Shown one piece after another: positions 35,155-44,169 of a DNA stretch of 64,000 bases (within the stretch, counting starts at the first letter, position 1; every line of letters starts with the position of its first letter). Source of the DNA: Bacteroidaceae bacterium HV4-6-C5C (GTDB taxonomy: Bacteria; Bacteroidota; Bacteroidia; Bacteroidales; Bacteroidaceae); contig VOIU01000001.1 of NCBI GenBank assembly GCA_007896885.1, positions 1 through 64,000 of the forward strand, in the 5' to 3' direction. Position numbers and translations under genes: made by a program. The notes beneath the pieces were generated by a model that saw only the letters and a list, made by a program, of their open reading frames with translations, was not told the DNA's origin and made no database searches.

Positions 35155-36657
35155 TCAAACAATTCTGTGCCGTTGGTGCCCTTCCACATAAATGGCACTA
35201 TAAGGACGGGAAGGACAGAGATTTTCGCAAGCTCCACATCCAATACAACGTTCTACATTCACAGCAGGAATCTTAAGGGAATCTGCATTTCCGGGTTCGG
35301 ATGGAATCATTGATATTGCACTGACCGGACAATGACGGGTACAGTTACCGCAAGCTTGTTTATCTGTCAGTGGGATGCAATTCTCTTTCACCCATACGGC
35401 ATGCCCTATCTGAATAGAAGACTTGTCGGCTTTCCCTATTTTAAGAATGGCGCCTGTAGGGCAAACTTCCGAGCACTTGGTACATTCGGGACGGCAATAA
35501 CCACGCTCATACGACATTACAGGCTGCATAAAAGACTCCAGCGATGTAGAAGGGCGCAGCACCTCGTTGGGGCAGACGGATATGCACAACTGACAAGCTG
35601 TACAATGGCTTTGCAAATTATGCCAACTTTGTGAACCGGCAGGGGTTAAAGGAGTATGTCGGGTTGGAACTTTCTTATCGATGATATTCGCCAAGCCCCC
35701 ATCCATTTTTATTTTTTTCGTCTTATCGGCAACCTGGGCTTTCAAAGAAGCGCCCAGCAAAAGCATGAAACCGGCAAAGAATTCCCTACGCCCCCCAGTC
35801 CTGTTTTCTTCTTCCGAAACATTGGTCACTTTCTTTCCTGCATAAGCAAACCGATAACCTATGGCATCCTTTTTGCATTTGCCGATGCAGTTCATACATA
35901 CCACACATCGGCTGTTATCAACTTCTCCTTTTGTAGCATCAATGCACGAAGCCTTACAGTTGCGTGCGCAAACCATGCAACCGGTACATTTATCTTTATC
36001 AACAGCTATACGGAAAAGTGCTTTATTTGACAAAAGGCCTAAGAATGTACCGACAGGACAAATGGTATTGCAATATGTCCGCCCGTTTCTCCAAGCCAGC
36101 ACGATGATAACTATCGTTACTGCACCCGCAATAATAAATACAGGCAAGCTTTTCAACCAAACATCAGTCTGGTAAAAAGCATAACTGTCGACTCTCTCGG
36201 CAATAGAAGCCAGCAAATTATTTCCCAATATCCATAAGGGCTGAAAAAGATTATTAGCAATACGTCCGTATATTCCATAAGGATCGATAAACGCAACGAT
36301 TGCATTTATACCTGCCATAAGAGCAATTATAAAAAGAACAAGCACTCCGTAGCGTAGCCACCTTTTAGGCTTTGCATAGCTATACGGCAGTTTTTTCTTT
36401 CCGCGTCCAATCCTGGCAACAAGATCTTGAAAAACACCTAGCGGGCAGATGACCGAGCAATAAATACGCCCACCGACAAGAGTCAGCAACATCAGAAAGA
36501 CGATGGCACCCACATTGAGTGCCAAGACCGCCGGCAGAAATTGAATTTTGGCAAGCCATCCGAACCAGAGATGTAAAGCACCTGTAAAGTCCACGAAGAG
36601 CAAGGTAAGTAGCAGACAACAAGCAATGGCTAATGTCAACCTAATTTTTCTTAGCAT
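35155..36657 (-). CDS. membrane-bound polyferredoxin (NapH/NosR-like 4Fe-4S protein)
   Basis: 500 residues. The N-terminal half has several membrane helices and two YCxxICP motifs (RIYCSVICPLG, RTYCNTICPVG) typical of the NapH/NosR/CcoG family of electron-transfer proteins. The rest holds at least six Cys clusters: CTGCMVCARNCK, CVVCMNCIGKCK, CTACQLCISVCP, CRPECTKCSEVCP, CGNCTRHCP and CIGCGACENLCP. It probably moves electrons from the quinone pool or cytosol to a periplasmic partner, plausibly the exported Fe-S aldo/keto reductase 25 bases downstream. First gene of the operon. Confidence 0.88.
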   Translation of the reverse strand: MLRKIRLTLAIACCLLLTLLFVDFTGALHLWFGWLAKIQFLPAVLALNVGAIVFLMLLTLVGGRIYCSVICPLGVFQDLVARIGRGKKKLPYSYAKPKRWLRYGVLVLFIIALMAGINAIVAFIDPYGIYGRIANNLFQPLWILGNNLLASIAERVDSYAFYQTDVWLKSLPVFIIAGAVTIVIIVLAWRNGRTYCNTICPVGTFLGLLSNKALFRIAVDKDKCTGCMVCARNCKASCIDATKGEVDNSRCVVCMNCIGKCKKDAIGYRFAYAGKKVTNVSEEENRTGGRREFFAGFMLLLGASLKAQVADKTKKIKMDGGLANIIDKKVPTRHTPLTPAGSQSWHNLQSHCTACQLCISVCPNEVLRPSTSLESFMQPVMSYERGYCRPECTKCSEVCPTGAILKIGKADKSSIQIGHAVWVKENCIPLTDKQACGNCTRHCPVSAISMIPSEPGNADSLKIPAVNVERCIGCGACENLCPSRPYSAIYVEGHQRHRIV

Positions 36658-36681
36658 AGTTTCAATCTTTAAAGTCTAACA

Positions 36682-36689
36682 CAAAAGTA
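36682..36689 (-). promoter_or_regulatory. candidate -7 box (TACTTTTG) of the Fe-S/TonB operon
   Basis: On the minus strand this fits TAnnTTTG, 24 bases before the polyferredoxin ATG. The -33 position has only a weak match. It would separate this operon from the LytR/LytS genes upstream. Confidence 0.4.
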
Positions 36690-36768
36690 TAAGCAGAAAT
36701 CCATATTTAAAATAAAACCCATCCGTAAAAAGAAAAGAAAGGCATAAACACGAAAATGCTTATGTTTC

Positions 36769-37524
36769 TCAATACCCGCACATCATCCAAGCCTTAAAAT
36801 CGGCAGCTTTATTCTTACTGACATAGATACGTTCGGGAGCAGCAACGTCCAGAGTTAGTAGCAGACGACTGTCAAACCAAATCGTAATATCATTTACACT
36901 TTCGCGTTTAATAAGAAACTGCTTATTGGCCCGAAAAAAGTCTTTAGGGTTGAGCAAAGCCATTACCTGCTCCAATGTCTTGGCATAAGGATAACTTTGC
37001 CCGTTTTTTAAATAGATAGTCGTATTTTTTTCCGTCGTATAAAAGAACGAGATGTCATTGAGACTTACCGGAATCAGTTTGTCTTTATAAGGTACCAGTA
37101 ATTTATCCCTATATTCCTTAAGAGGAGCCAGATGAACCAGACGTGCCAAATACTGCGTAAGTTCCACCCGGGTCAGCTTATTATATTTCTCAATCGCCCG
37201 TTTTATGTCGGTTGCCTTTATCGGTTTCAGCAGATAATCAATGCTATTGACTTTAAAAGCGTCTATAGCATACTGATCGTAAGCCGTCGTAAAGATGATG
37301 GGGGTCTCTACCTCCATCCGGTCGAAAATACGAAAAGCCGAGTCGTCCGAAAGATGGATATCCATAAATATCAAATCGGGCAACGAGTGGGTTTGCAACC
37401 AGTTTACCGTATTCGTCACGCTCTCCGTGTAACCGACTATTTTAATGTCGGCACCCAACCCCATAAGTATTTCTTTCAGATTATCATAGGCTGAAGTTTC
37501 GTCTTCAACGATCAATACTTTCAT
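36769..37524 (-). CDS. LytR/AlgR-type response regulator
   Basis: 251 residues. The receiver domain has EDETSAYDNL and the phosphoacceptor Asp in PDLIFMDIHLSD, with TAYDQYAIDAFKVNSIDYLLKPI near its end. The C-terminal LytTR DNA-binding domain begins KLLVPYKDKLIPVSLNDISFF and has FFRANKQFLIKR. It follows its histidine kinase by 8 bases. Being immediately upstream of the Fe-S/TonB operon it is the obvious candidate regulator, though that is not shown. Confidence 0.9.
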   Translation of the reverse strand: MKVLIVEDETSAYDNLKEILMGLGADIKIVGYTESVTNTVNWLQTHSLPDLIFMDIHLSDDSAFRIFDRMEVETPIIFTTAYDQYAIDAFKVNSIDYLLKPIKATDIKRAIEKYNKLTRVELTQYLARLVHLAPLKEYRDKLLVPYKDKLIPVSLNDISFFYTTEKNTTIYLKNGQSYPYAKTLEQVMALLNPKDFFRANKQFLIKRESVNDITIWFDSRLLLTLDVAAPERIYVSKNKAADFKAWMMCGY

Positions 37525-37532
37525 TCTTCGTT

Positions 37533-38555
37533 TTATTTTAATGGAAGATATACCGTAAATATTTCATTTTTGTGTTCTACACGAATCTTACAATTGGTCA
37601 ACAGCAGAAATCTGTTTTCCACATTCCTCAGTCCCGTACCATTGGTTATCGGTGGGGTGAGTTTAGGATAAACAGGGTTGGACACCACCAATTCCTGCTG
37701 TTCGTTAAGATATATCGAAATCACCATTTTATGGTCAATATCTATCTGATTGTGGACGACGACATTATCAATCAACGGCAACAAAGACAAGACCGGAAGT
37801 TTAAACGAAGTCTGTTCCTTTTCACCGATATTGATATTGAAAGAAAGTTTATTCTCGAAACGCACCTCCATCACATAACGAAAAGCCTCAACAAATTGCA
37901 GTTCCTCATGCAAGCTGACCAGCCCTTTATGATCACTCTGCAAAATATAGCGGAAAGTATCCGACAGTTCATCCACATAGCGCAAGGTGCGATCATCATC
38001 TTTCTTTCGAATTAATGCGGATATACCTCCCAATGAATTGAAAAAGAAATGAGGATTGATCTGGTTGGTGAGTGCATCATAACGGCTCTGCAAATTTTCG
38101 GTTTTCAACCGTTGTATCTCTATTTCTTTCTCATGCTGGGTAATGTATAGCATCACAATATGCCCGATGAGGGTGCAGATCGAACAAATAATCAGAAACT
38201 GAAAGATAAGAATACTTCCCAGAAAATCATGTATGCCATAAGATTTAAAGATAAAGCACAAGATGAGATAGATGCAGTATATCCCCGCTGAGATGAAGAG
38301 ATTATGGAAAAAGCGCTTTTTAAGTGTGTAGGATGCCGCCTTATCAAGATTATAACTAATGAGTAAGACTGACATTCCCCAGAAAAAAGAGAACCTCATC
38401 ACAAAAAACATCCAAAAGCCAAACTTCTGACTCTCATCACATAATCTGGGCAATTCCCACGGCAGGCAAATTATATTGGGGTATATAATGAATATAGTGC
38501 TTATAAAAGCGACCAACGGCAATTTGCGCGTCATGTATGTCACAAATAAATCCAT
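37533..38555 (-). CDS. LytS/YehU-type sensor histidine kinase
   Basis: 340 residues. About four N-terminal membrane helices lead to a coiled linker (QHEKEIEIQRLKTENL), then the His-kinase block NQINPHFFFNSLGGISALI with the phosphorylated His. The ATPase domain has LLPLIDNVVVHNQ (N box) and GTGLRNVENRFLLL (G box). It forms a two-component pair with the response regulator 8 bases downstream. It has no recognisable extracytoplasmic sensor domain, so the signal is probably sensed within the membrane. Confidence 0.9.
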   Translation of the reverse strand: MDLFVTYMTRKLPLVAFISTIFIIYPNIICLPWELPRLCDESQKFGFWMFFVMRFSFFWGMSVLLISYNLDKAASYTLKKRFFHNLFISAGIYCIYLILCFIFKSYGIHDFLGSILIFQFLIICSICTLIGHIVMLYITQHEKEIEIQRLKTENLQSRYDALTNQINPHFFFNSLGGISALIRKKDDDRTLRYVDELSDTFRYILQSDHKGLVSLHEELQFVEAFRYVMEVRFENKLSFNINIGEKEQTSFKLPVLSLLPLIDNVVVHNQIDIDHKMVISIYLNEQQELVVSNPVYPKLTPPITNGTGLRNVENRFLLLTNCKIRVEHKNEIFTVYLPLK

Positions 38556-38765
38556 AGCCTTTTTCTTACAAAAATAGAAAAAAGATCAGGAGTAAAAGCT
38601 TATCCGGCATTTAAAACGATATTTAGTGCATAAAAACGAATAAAGCCACTAAAGTCAAAAATAGATTAAAATAAGACCCAACCTTTCCGAATTATGACGA
38701 TTCTTGCCATCTTTGCATAGAAAAGTGGCAACGCGCCAACCAACAACATACTAAAATTGAGAATT

Positions 38766-39998
38766 ATGAAGTGTAAGTTATTAGTCCTCGATGTGGACGG
38801 AACGCTGCTGAATAATGCCAAAGAAATAAGTAAACGTACACTTGTCACCTTGTTAAAGGTTCAGCAGACAGGAATACGTATTGTCCTTGCTTCAGGAAGA
38901 CCGACTCACGGATTGATACCTTTGGCGAAACAATTGGAGTTGGATCATTATGACGGATTTATCATTGCATACAACGGAAGTCAGATTATCAGTGCGAAAG
39001 ATGGTAAAGTGATATTCGAACGCCATATTGATAATGAACTGCTACCCTATCTGGAGAAGAAAGCTAAAAAGAACAACTTCGGAATATTCACCTACAAAGA
39101 TAACAGAATAATAACCACTGCTCCTGAGGATGAACACATTCGTCATGAAGCTTTCATCAATCAGATGGAAGTAATTCATGAAAAAGAGTTTTGTGCAGCA
39201 ATAGATTTTTCTCCCACTCAATGTGTTTTGGTGAGTGATGACAAAGAAGCACTCACCGATTTGGAACAGCACTGGAAAAGAAGACTGAATGGTACGCTCG
39301 ATGTCTTTCGTTCGGAAGATTATTTTCTGGAAGTAGTGCCTTGTGGCATTGATAAAGCAAACTCTTTGGCAACGTTGCTTGATATACTAAAAATTGCAAG
39401 AAACGAGATCATAGCGATAGGCGACGGAGTTTGCGATGTGACCATGATTCAGCAAGCCGGAACGGGTATTGCAATGGGAAATGCACAAGACTCGGTAAAG
39501 GCATGCGCCGATATGATCACCGGTTCAAACGAGGAAGACGGTGTAGCCGATGCGGTAGAGAAAATGATCTTAACCGATATACGCCCTTCGACCGTTTCAC
39601 TGGATATTCTGAATGCGCGCAGTCAACACACCCTGATGGGAAATTTAGGCATTCAATATACTTACGTATCCGATGGCAGAGTTGAAGCAACGATGCCTGT
39701 GGATCACCGCACCCGACAACCTTTCGGTGTCCTTCACGGTGGAGCATCTTTGGCATTAGCTGAGACAGTAGCCGGCATGGGTTCTATGCTGATGTGCCAG
39801 CCGGATGATATTGTTGTAGGCATGCAGGTTAGCGGGAATCATATTTCATCAGCTCACGAAGGGGATACTGTTCGAGCCGTAGCCACCATTATACACCAAG
39901 GACGTTCCTCGCACGTGTGGAACGTAGATATTTTCACATCAACCAACAAACTGGTTTCTTCAGTGCGGGTTATAAACAGTTTGATGAAAAAGAGATGA
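38766..39998 (+). CDS. HAD-IIB phosphatase fused to DHNA-CoA thioesterase (MenI-like)
   Basis: 410 residues from ATG 38766 (a TTG at 38757 is less likely). Residues 1-270 are a Cof-type HAD hydrolase: DVDGTLLNN, LASGRPTHGLIPLAK and AIGDGVCDVTMIQQAGTGIAMGNA. Residues about 280-410 are a hotdog thioesterase closely like MenI/YdiI: EATMPVDHRTRQPFGVLHGG, with the catalytic Glu in ASLALAET, and SAHEGDTVRAVA. The fused domain supplies the thioesterase that releases 1,4-dihydroxy-2-naphthoate. It opens the men operon; its TGA overlaps the menF ATG. The upstream -7 match (CATCTTTG) is imperfect. Confidence 0.88.
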   Translation: MKCKLLVLDVDGTLLNNAKEISKRTLVTLLKVQQTGIRIVLASGRPTHGLIPLAKQLELDHYDGFIIAYNGSQIISAKDGKVIFERHIDNELLPYLEKKAKKNNFGIFTYKDNRIITTAPEDEHIRHEAFINQMEVIHEKEFCAAIDFSPTQCVLVSDDKEALTDLEQHWKRRLNGTLDVFRSEDYFLEVVPCGIDKANSLATLLDILKIARNEIIAIGDGVCDVTMIQQAGTGIAMGNAQDSVKACADMITGSNEEDGVADAVEKMILTDIRPSTVSLDILNARSQHTLMGNLGIQYTYVSDGRVEATMPVDHRTRQPFGVLHGGASLALAETVAGMGSMLMCQPDDIVVGMQVSGNHISSAHEGDTVRAVATIIHQGRSSHVWNVDIFTSTNKLVSSVRVINSLMKKR

Positions 39999-41143
39999 CA
40001 GAAAGCAAGAAAGACCTAAGTATTATCAACAACCTCATAAGCAGAAAGCAACCGTTTGCCTTCTATCGGCTCCCGGAGCAAGAAAAGCTCTGCTTCCTTA
40101 CTCAAACAACAGGGGAAGCGGAAGCTATTTTCAATGTGGAGTCTATCCACAACAAACCCGGATTTATACTTGCACCATTCCGTATAAAGAAAGGATCTCC
40201 GGCATGGAGAATACGACCGGATTATATTGATACGAATTTCCCGCTGGAGACAGGTAAAAAGTCGAACAGCACGACTTCCACTGCCCCCAACGGAACCGAA
40301 GAAAGAAAGATTGATGACAATAGCCGGACTGGAGGTAATGAAATCTCTCCCTCTGCTAACGTAGGTGATTTTGAGCAATACGCCTCCTGTTTCCGCTCTT
40401 TCATAGAGCCTCTACGAAAAGGCATTTATGATAAGCTGGTATTGTCCCGTCGCGTAGTATACCCGGGGTACTCCGGATTTTCTCCGGAGCACGCGCTTTA
40501 TGAGGCCTGTCGGCGATATGTACATTCGTATGTATATCTTTGCTATACGCCGCAAACCGGAGTATGGCTGGGCAGTACACCTGAAATGCTACTATCGGGT
40601 GAAGCCGACCGTTGGAACACGGTAGCCTTGGCCGGAACCATGTCTTTGGAGAATGGGCAACTTCCCGAAGAATGGAGCAACAAAAATAAGGAAGAGCAGC
40701 AGTACGTAGCAGATTATATTCGCAAACAACTGCGGTCGGTAGGAATAACTCCTGAAGAACATGGTCCTTATCCGAGTTATGCCGGTGCATTGTCACACTT
40801 AAAAACGGATTTTCATTTTCACGCCGATACAGCAAGATTAGGCGAGTTGTTGAAAGTATTACATCCTACCCCGGCAGTATGTGGACTTCCTAAAGAAAAA
40901 GCATACCGGTTTATCAAGGAGAATGAGGGGTACGACCGTAATTATTATTCGGGATTTGTAGGAATGCTCAATCCATTGGGAAAAACAGATTTATATGTCA
41001 ACTTACGCTGTCTGAATTACAAGGTGAACGAGCTCAGCCTTTATGCAGGAAGCGGTCTGTTGTCAGCATCCGAATTGGAAGATGAATGGCAAGAAACGGA
41101 AAAGAAATTGCAGACCATGAAACGGTTGCTTTTTAGCGAATGA
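39995..41143 (+). CDS. menF: isochorismate synthase
   Basis: 382 residues from ATG 39995, which shares ATGA with the preceding stop; this overlap fixes the start. It converts chorismate to isochorismate, the first committed step of menaquinone synthesis. Chorismate-binding-family features are KLVLSRRVVYPG, YLCYTPQTGVWLGSTPEMLL, HLKTDFHF, LHPTPAVCGLPKEKA and YDRNYYSGFVG. Size and gene order fit Bacteroides menF. The region of 313 bases before menD holds a large hairpin. Confidence 0.93.
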   Translation: MTESKKDLSIINNLISRKQPFAFYRLPEQEKLCFLTQTTGEAEAIFNVESIHNKPGFILAPFRIKKGSPAWRIRPDYIDTNFPLETGKKSNSTTSTAPNGTEERKIDDNSRTGGNEISPSANVGDFEQYASCFRSFIEPLRKGIYDKLVLSRRVVYPGYSGFSPEHALYEACRRYVHSYVYLCYTPQTGVWLGSTPEMLLSGEADRWNTVALAGTMSLENGQLPEEWSNKNKEEQQYVADYIRKQLRSVGITPEEHGPYPSYAGALSHLKTDFHFHADTARLGELLKVLHPTPAVCGLPKEKAYRFIKENEGYDRNYYSGFVGMLNPLGKTDLYVNLRCLNYKVNELSLYAGSGLLSASELEDEWQETEKKLQTMKRLLFSE

Positions 41144-41456
41144 AAAAGAGTATCTTTTTCTTTAATATTTAAGATATTGACGATGCATACGCCGTTCTGC
41201 CATAAACGTGGACAAATGCCATGATAAACCGTCGAGTGTAGCGTAATCATCATACGACTTAGGATAGCATCAATGCCATTGATTCCTATCATCAATGCCG
41301 ATGATTCTACCCATCAATGGCATTGATGCTATATTCAGTCCCGGGGTGATCTATTTTGAGTTCGGGATAGAGGCACAATGAGTCAGAATATGAAGTATAT
41401 GACATTAACCTTTGAAATACTGTGATAGAATTGCTTAACATAATGTGATAAGACAG
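41144..41456. other. menF-menD intergenic region
   Basis: 313 bases without a supported gene. The notable content is a 20-bp perfect inverted repeat with a nested hairpin at 41264-41332. A partial -7-like TTAACCTTTG near 41405-41415 may give menD its own promoter, but its spacing between TA and TTTG is three bases, not two. Confidence 0.6.
41264..41332. repeat. 20-bp perfect inverted repeat with a nested hairpin
   Basis: ATAGCATCAATGCCATTGAT (41264-41283) and its exact reverse complement (41313-41332) enclose 29 bases. Inside lies a second hairpin, ATCATC-AATGCC-GATGAT (41288-41305). The arms are themselves near-palindromic and the core ATCAATG recurs several times. No T-run follows, so attenuation or mRNA protection is likelier than simple termination. 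Confidence 0.75.
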
Positions 41457-43121
41457 ATGTATTCAGATAAAAAGAACATAATCCAGTTAGCCGCTTTATT
41501 GGAGGCTCATCACGTCACCAAAGTAGTATTGTGTCCGGGTAGTCGGAATGCTCCCATTGTACATACACTGTCCACAAACCCGGCATTCACCTGTTACTCT
41601 GTGACCGATGAACGCAGTGCCGGCTATTTTGCTATTGGTGTGGCATTACGGGAGAAAGTTCCTGTTGCGGTTTGTTGTACCTCAGGTACGGCCTTGCTCA
41701 ATCTGCATCCGGCAGTAGCCGAAGCTTATTATCAGCAAGTACCACTCATCGTGATCTCCGGTGATCGTCCGGCTGCATGGGTTGGTCAGATGGACGGACA
41801 GACCATTCCCCAACCGAATGTTTTTCATAATCTGGTCAGGAAGTCGGTTAACCTTCCCGAAATTCAGAATGAAACGGATGAATGGTACTGTAACCGACTG
41901 ATCAATGAAGCCCTGCTTGAGGCATGCCACCGGGTAAAAGGACCGGTTCATATCAACGTCACACTTTCGGAACCCCTATTCAACTTTACCATAAAGCAGT
42001 TGCCAACAGTACGGGTGATCAACCGTTACCGGAAAGCAGATTTTTCCACCCCAACGGGAGCGACACTTCCCGACATACTCAAGAGCTTCCCGAAACGGAT
42101 GATTATTATGGGACAGGGAAATCCGGAAAAACAGGACGATATCGAAAAACAAGTTCTTTTGCATAAACAATATGTATGCTTGAGCGAGCACATTGGAAAC
42201 CGACCTGCACACGAAGCATCACTAAGAAATTTTGATGTCGCCCTCTACACCATGTCCGAAGATTGTGCAACGCAAATGGCGCCCGATCTTTTAATTACCT
42301 GCGGTGGACATATTGTATCGAAACGTTTAAAGCAATTCATACGTCAGCATCCTCCCAAAGAACACTGGCACGTATCTCCCGACGGAGAAGTGGTGGACTT
42401 GTTCGGTGCATTGACTACTGTGATTGAGATGGAACCGGCCGACTTTATGAATGAACTCGCATTGCTTAATAATGATCCGCCGTCGGAGTATTGCCACCTT
42501 TGGGAAGATTATTGCCAAACTATCCCCGATCCTTCATTTGGCTATTCGGCAATGTCTGCTGTGGGAATGTTGATCAAAAAGCTCCCTCAAGTATCGGTGC
42601 TGCATCTGGCAAACAGCTCGTCCATTCGATACGCTCAACTTTATCCTTTGTCGCCTTCCGTGGAAGTATTCTGCAATAGAGGAGTTAACGGCATTGATGG
42701 CTCTCTGTCGACAGCTGTGGGATATGCCGCAGGTTCGGACAAACTGAATTTTATGATAATTGGCGACCTGAGCTTCTTTTACGATATGAATGCGTTATGG
42801 AATGCCCACGTCAGTCGCAACTTGAGAATATTGTTGATCAACAACGAGGGAGGTGAAATATTCCATACTTTGCCCGGGCTTAAGTCGACGGATATCTCCC
42901 ACAATTACATCACAGCTGTCCACCGAACTTCTGCTAAAGGATGGGCGGAAGAAAGAGGCTTTATTTACCTGCAAGCGAAAGATGATACGCAATTGGAAGA
43001 AGCTATGGAAGTACTTTCAAAGCCTGAGCTTGGAAAGCAGCCTTTGTTACTGGAAGTCTTTACCTCTAAACATACGGACACCAGTCTTCTGAAAGAATAC
43101 TACCATCAATTGCGAAAATAA
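41457..43121 (+). CDS. menD: SEPHCHC synthase (2-succinyl-5-enolpyruvyl-6-hydroxy-3-cyclohexene-1-carboxylate synthase)
   Basis: 554 residues from ATG 41457 (MYSDKKNIIQLAALLEAHHV); a GTG at 41445 is less likely. This thiamine-diphosphate enzyme adds a succinyl semialdehyde unit from 2-oxoglutarate to isochorismate. The Glu of VTDERSAGYFAIG is the cofactor-activating residue, and CPGSRNAPI and CCTSGTALLNLHPAVAEA are typical of MenD. The C-terminal ThDP region has FMIIGDLSFFYDMNAL and LLINNEGGEIFHTLPG. Confidence 0.95.
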   Translation: MYSDKKNIIQLAALLEAHHVTKVVLCPGSRNAPIVHTLSTNPAFTCYSVTDERSAGYFAIGVALREKVPVAVCCTSGTALLNLHPAVAEAYYQQVPLIVISGDRPAAWVGQMDGQTIPQPNVFHNLVRKSVNLPEIQNETDEWYCNRLINEALLEACHRVKGPVHINVTLSEPLFNFTIKQLPTVRVINRYRKADFSTPTGATLPDILKSFPKRMIIMGQGNPEKQDDIEKQVLLHKQYVCLSEHIGNRPAHEASLRNFDVALYTMSEDCATQMAPDLLITCGGHIVSKRLKQFIRQHPPKEHWHVSPDGEVVDLFGALTTVIEMEPADFMNELALLNNDPPSEYCHLWEDYCQTIPDPSFGYSAMSAVGMLIKKLPQVSVLHLANSSSIRYAQLYPLSPSVEVFCNRGVNGIDGSLSTAVGYAAGSDKLNFMIIGDLSFFYDMNALWNAHVSRNLRILLINNEGGEIFHTLPGLKSTDISHNYITAVHRTSAKGWAEERGFIYLQAKDDTQLEEAMEVLSKPELGKQPLLLEVFTSKHTDTSLLKEYYHQLRK

Positions 43122-43253
43122 GTTGATAAGACTCTCTGAATTACAATCCTTATTAGTTCCTTTGCTTGAAAAGACAGAAAGGACTAAAGCCACCGAAAGG
43201 GAATGCTTACGTTTGCGTTTATCATTTGAAACGCTTAATATTGTGTGCTGCTG

Positions 43254-43262
43254 CCCCCCCCC
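43254..43262 (+). repeat. C9 homopolymer tract between menD and menB
   Basis: Nine C residues follow GCTGCTG in an otherwise AT-rich gap, 77 bases before the menB ATG. Such runs can vary in length by slippage; here that would alter spacing or RNA structure rather than a reading frame. The remainder of 43122-43338 shows no gene. Confidence 0.6.
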
Positions 43263-43338
43263 GTTCAAACTATTGGATGGTATATAAATTGGCATCAACA
43301 TTAAATTAGAGAATAGAAACAAACTAAATATAAAAGAC

Positions 43339-44166
43339 ATGAGTGAAGTAAAAAGAGAATGGACCCGTATACGGGAATATGAGGACATCTTGTTCGATTA
43401 TTATAATGGAATTGCGCGAATCACGATCAATCGCGAACGTTATCGTAATGCCTTTACTCCTACTACTACAGGAGAAATGAGTGATGCACTACGTATTTGT
43501 CGCGAAGAAGCCGATATCAATGTCGTTGTACTGACCGGTGCGGGAGGTAAAGCCTTTTGTTCCGGTGGTGACCAGAATGTAAAAGGACGTGGAGGTTATA
43601 TCGGTAAAGACGGTGTACCCCGCCTAAGTGTATTGGATGTACAAAAGCAGATACGTAGTATTCCTAAACCGGTGATTGCCGCTGTCAACGGATTTGCCAT
43701 TGGAGGGGGGCATGTCCTACATGTAGTATGCGACCTGTCCATCGCTTCGGAAAATGCCATCTTCGGTCAGACAGGACCACGGGTAGGTAGTTTTGATGCC
43801 GGATTCGGAGCGTCTTATTTGGCCCGGGTAGTCGGACAAAAGAAAGCACGTGAGATTTGGTTCCTTTGCCGGAAATACAATGCCCAGGAAGCATTGGACA
43901 TGGGTTTGGTGAACAAAGTCGTTCCATTGGATCAATTGGAAGACGAATACGTACAATGGGCGGAAGAAATGATGCTACTCAGCCCGCTGGCATTGCGCAT
44001 GATAAAAGCCGGACTGAATGCGGAACTTGACGGACAATCGGGTATTCAAGAGCTTGCAGGAGATGCCACTCTATTATACTATCTTACCGATGAAGCGCAG
44101 GAGGGTAAGAATGCATTCTTGGAAAAACGGAAACCTAACTTCAAGCAATACCCGAAATTTCCCTAA
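43339..44166 (+). CDS. menB: 1,4-dihydroxy-2-naphthoyl-CoA synthase
   Basis: 275 residues of the crotonase fold. Characteristic blocks are [52 protein letters not shown] and the MenB-specific [18 protein letters not shown]. It ends [11 protein letters not shown], as MenB proteins do. It closes the o-succinylbenzoyl-CoA side chain into the second ring. The preceding 217-base gap contains the C9 tract. menC starts three bases after its stop. Confidence 0.95.
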   Translation: MSEVKREWTRIREYEDILFDYYNGIARITINRERYRNAFTPTTTGEMSDALRICREEADINVVVLTGAGGKAFCSGGDQNVKGRGGYIGKDGVPRLSVLDVQKQIRSIPKPVIAAVNGFAIGGGHVLHVVCDLSIASENAIFGQTGPRVGSFDAGFGASYLARVVGQKKAREIWFLCRKYNAQEALDMGLVNKVVPLDQLEDEYVQWAEEMMLLSPLALRMIKAGLNAELDGQSGIQELAGDATLLYYLTDEAQEGKNAFLEKRKPNFKQYPKFP

Positions 44167-44169
44167 TTA

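Noticed and set aside
35130-35243. Longer aldo/keto reductase start at 35243
   Set aside because: It overlaps the polyferredoxin gene by about 90 bases and hides the Tat-like signal inside; ATG 35129 is preferred.
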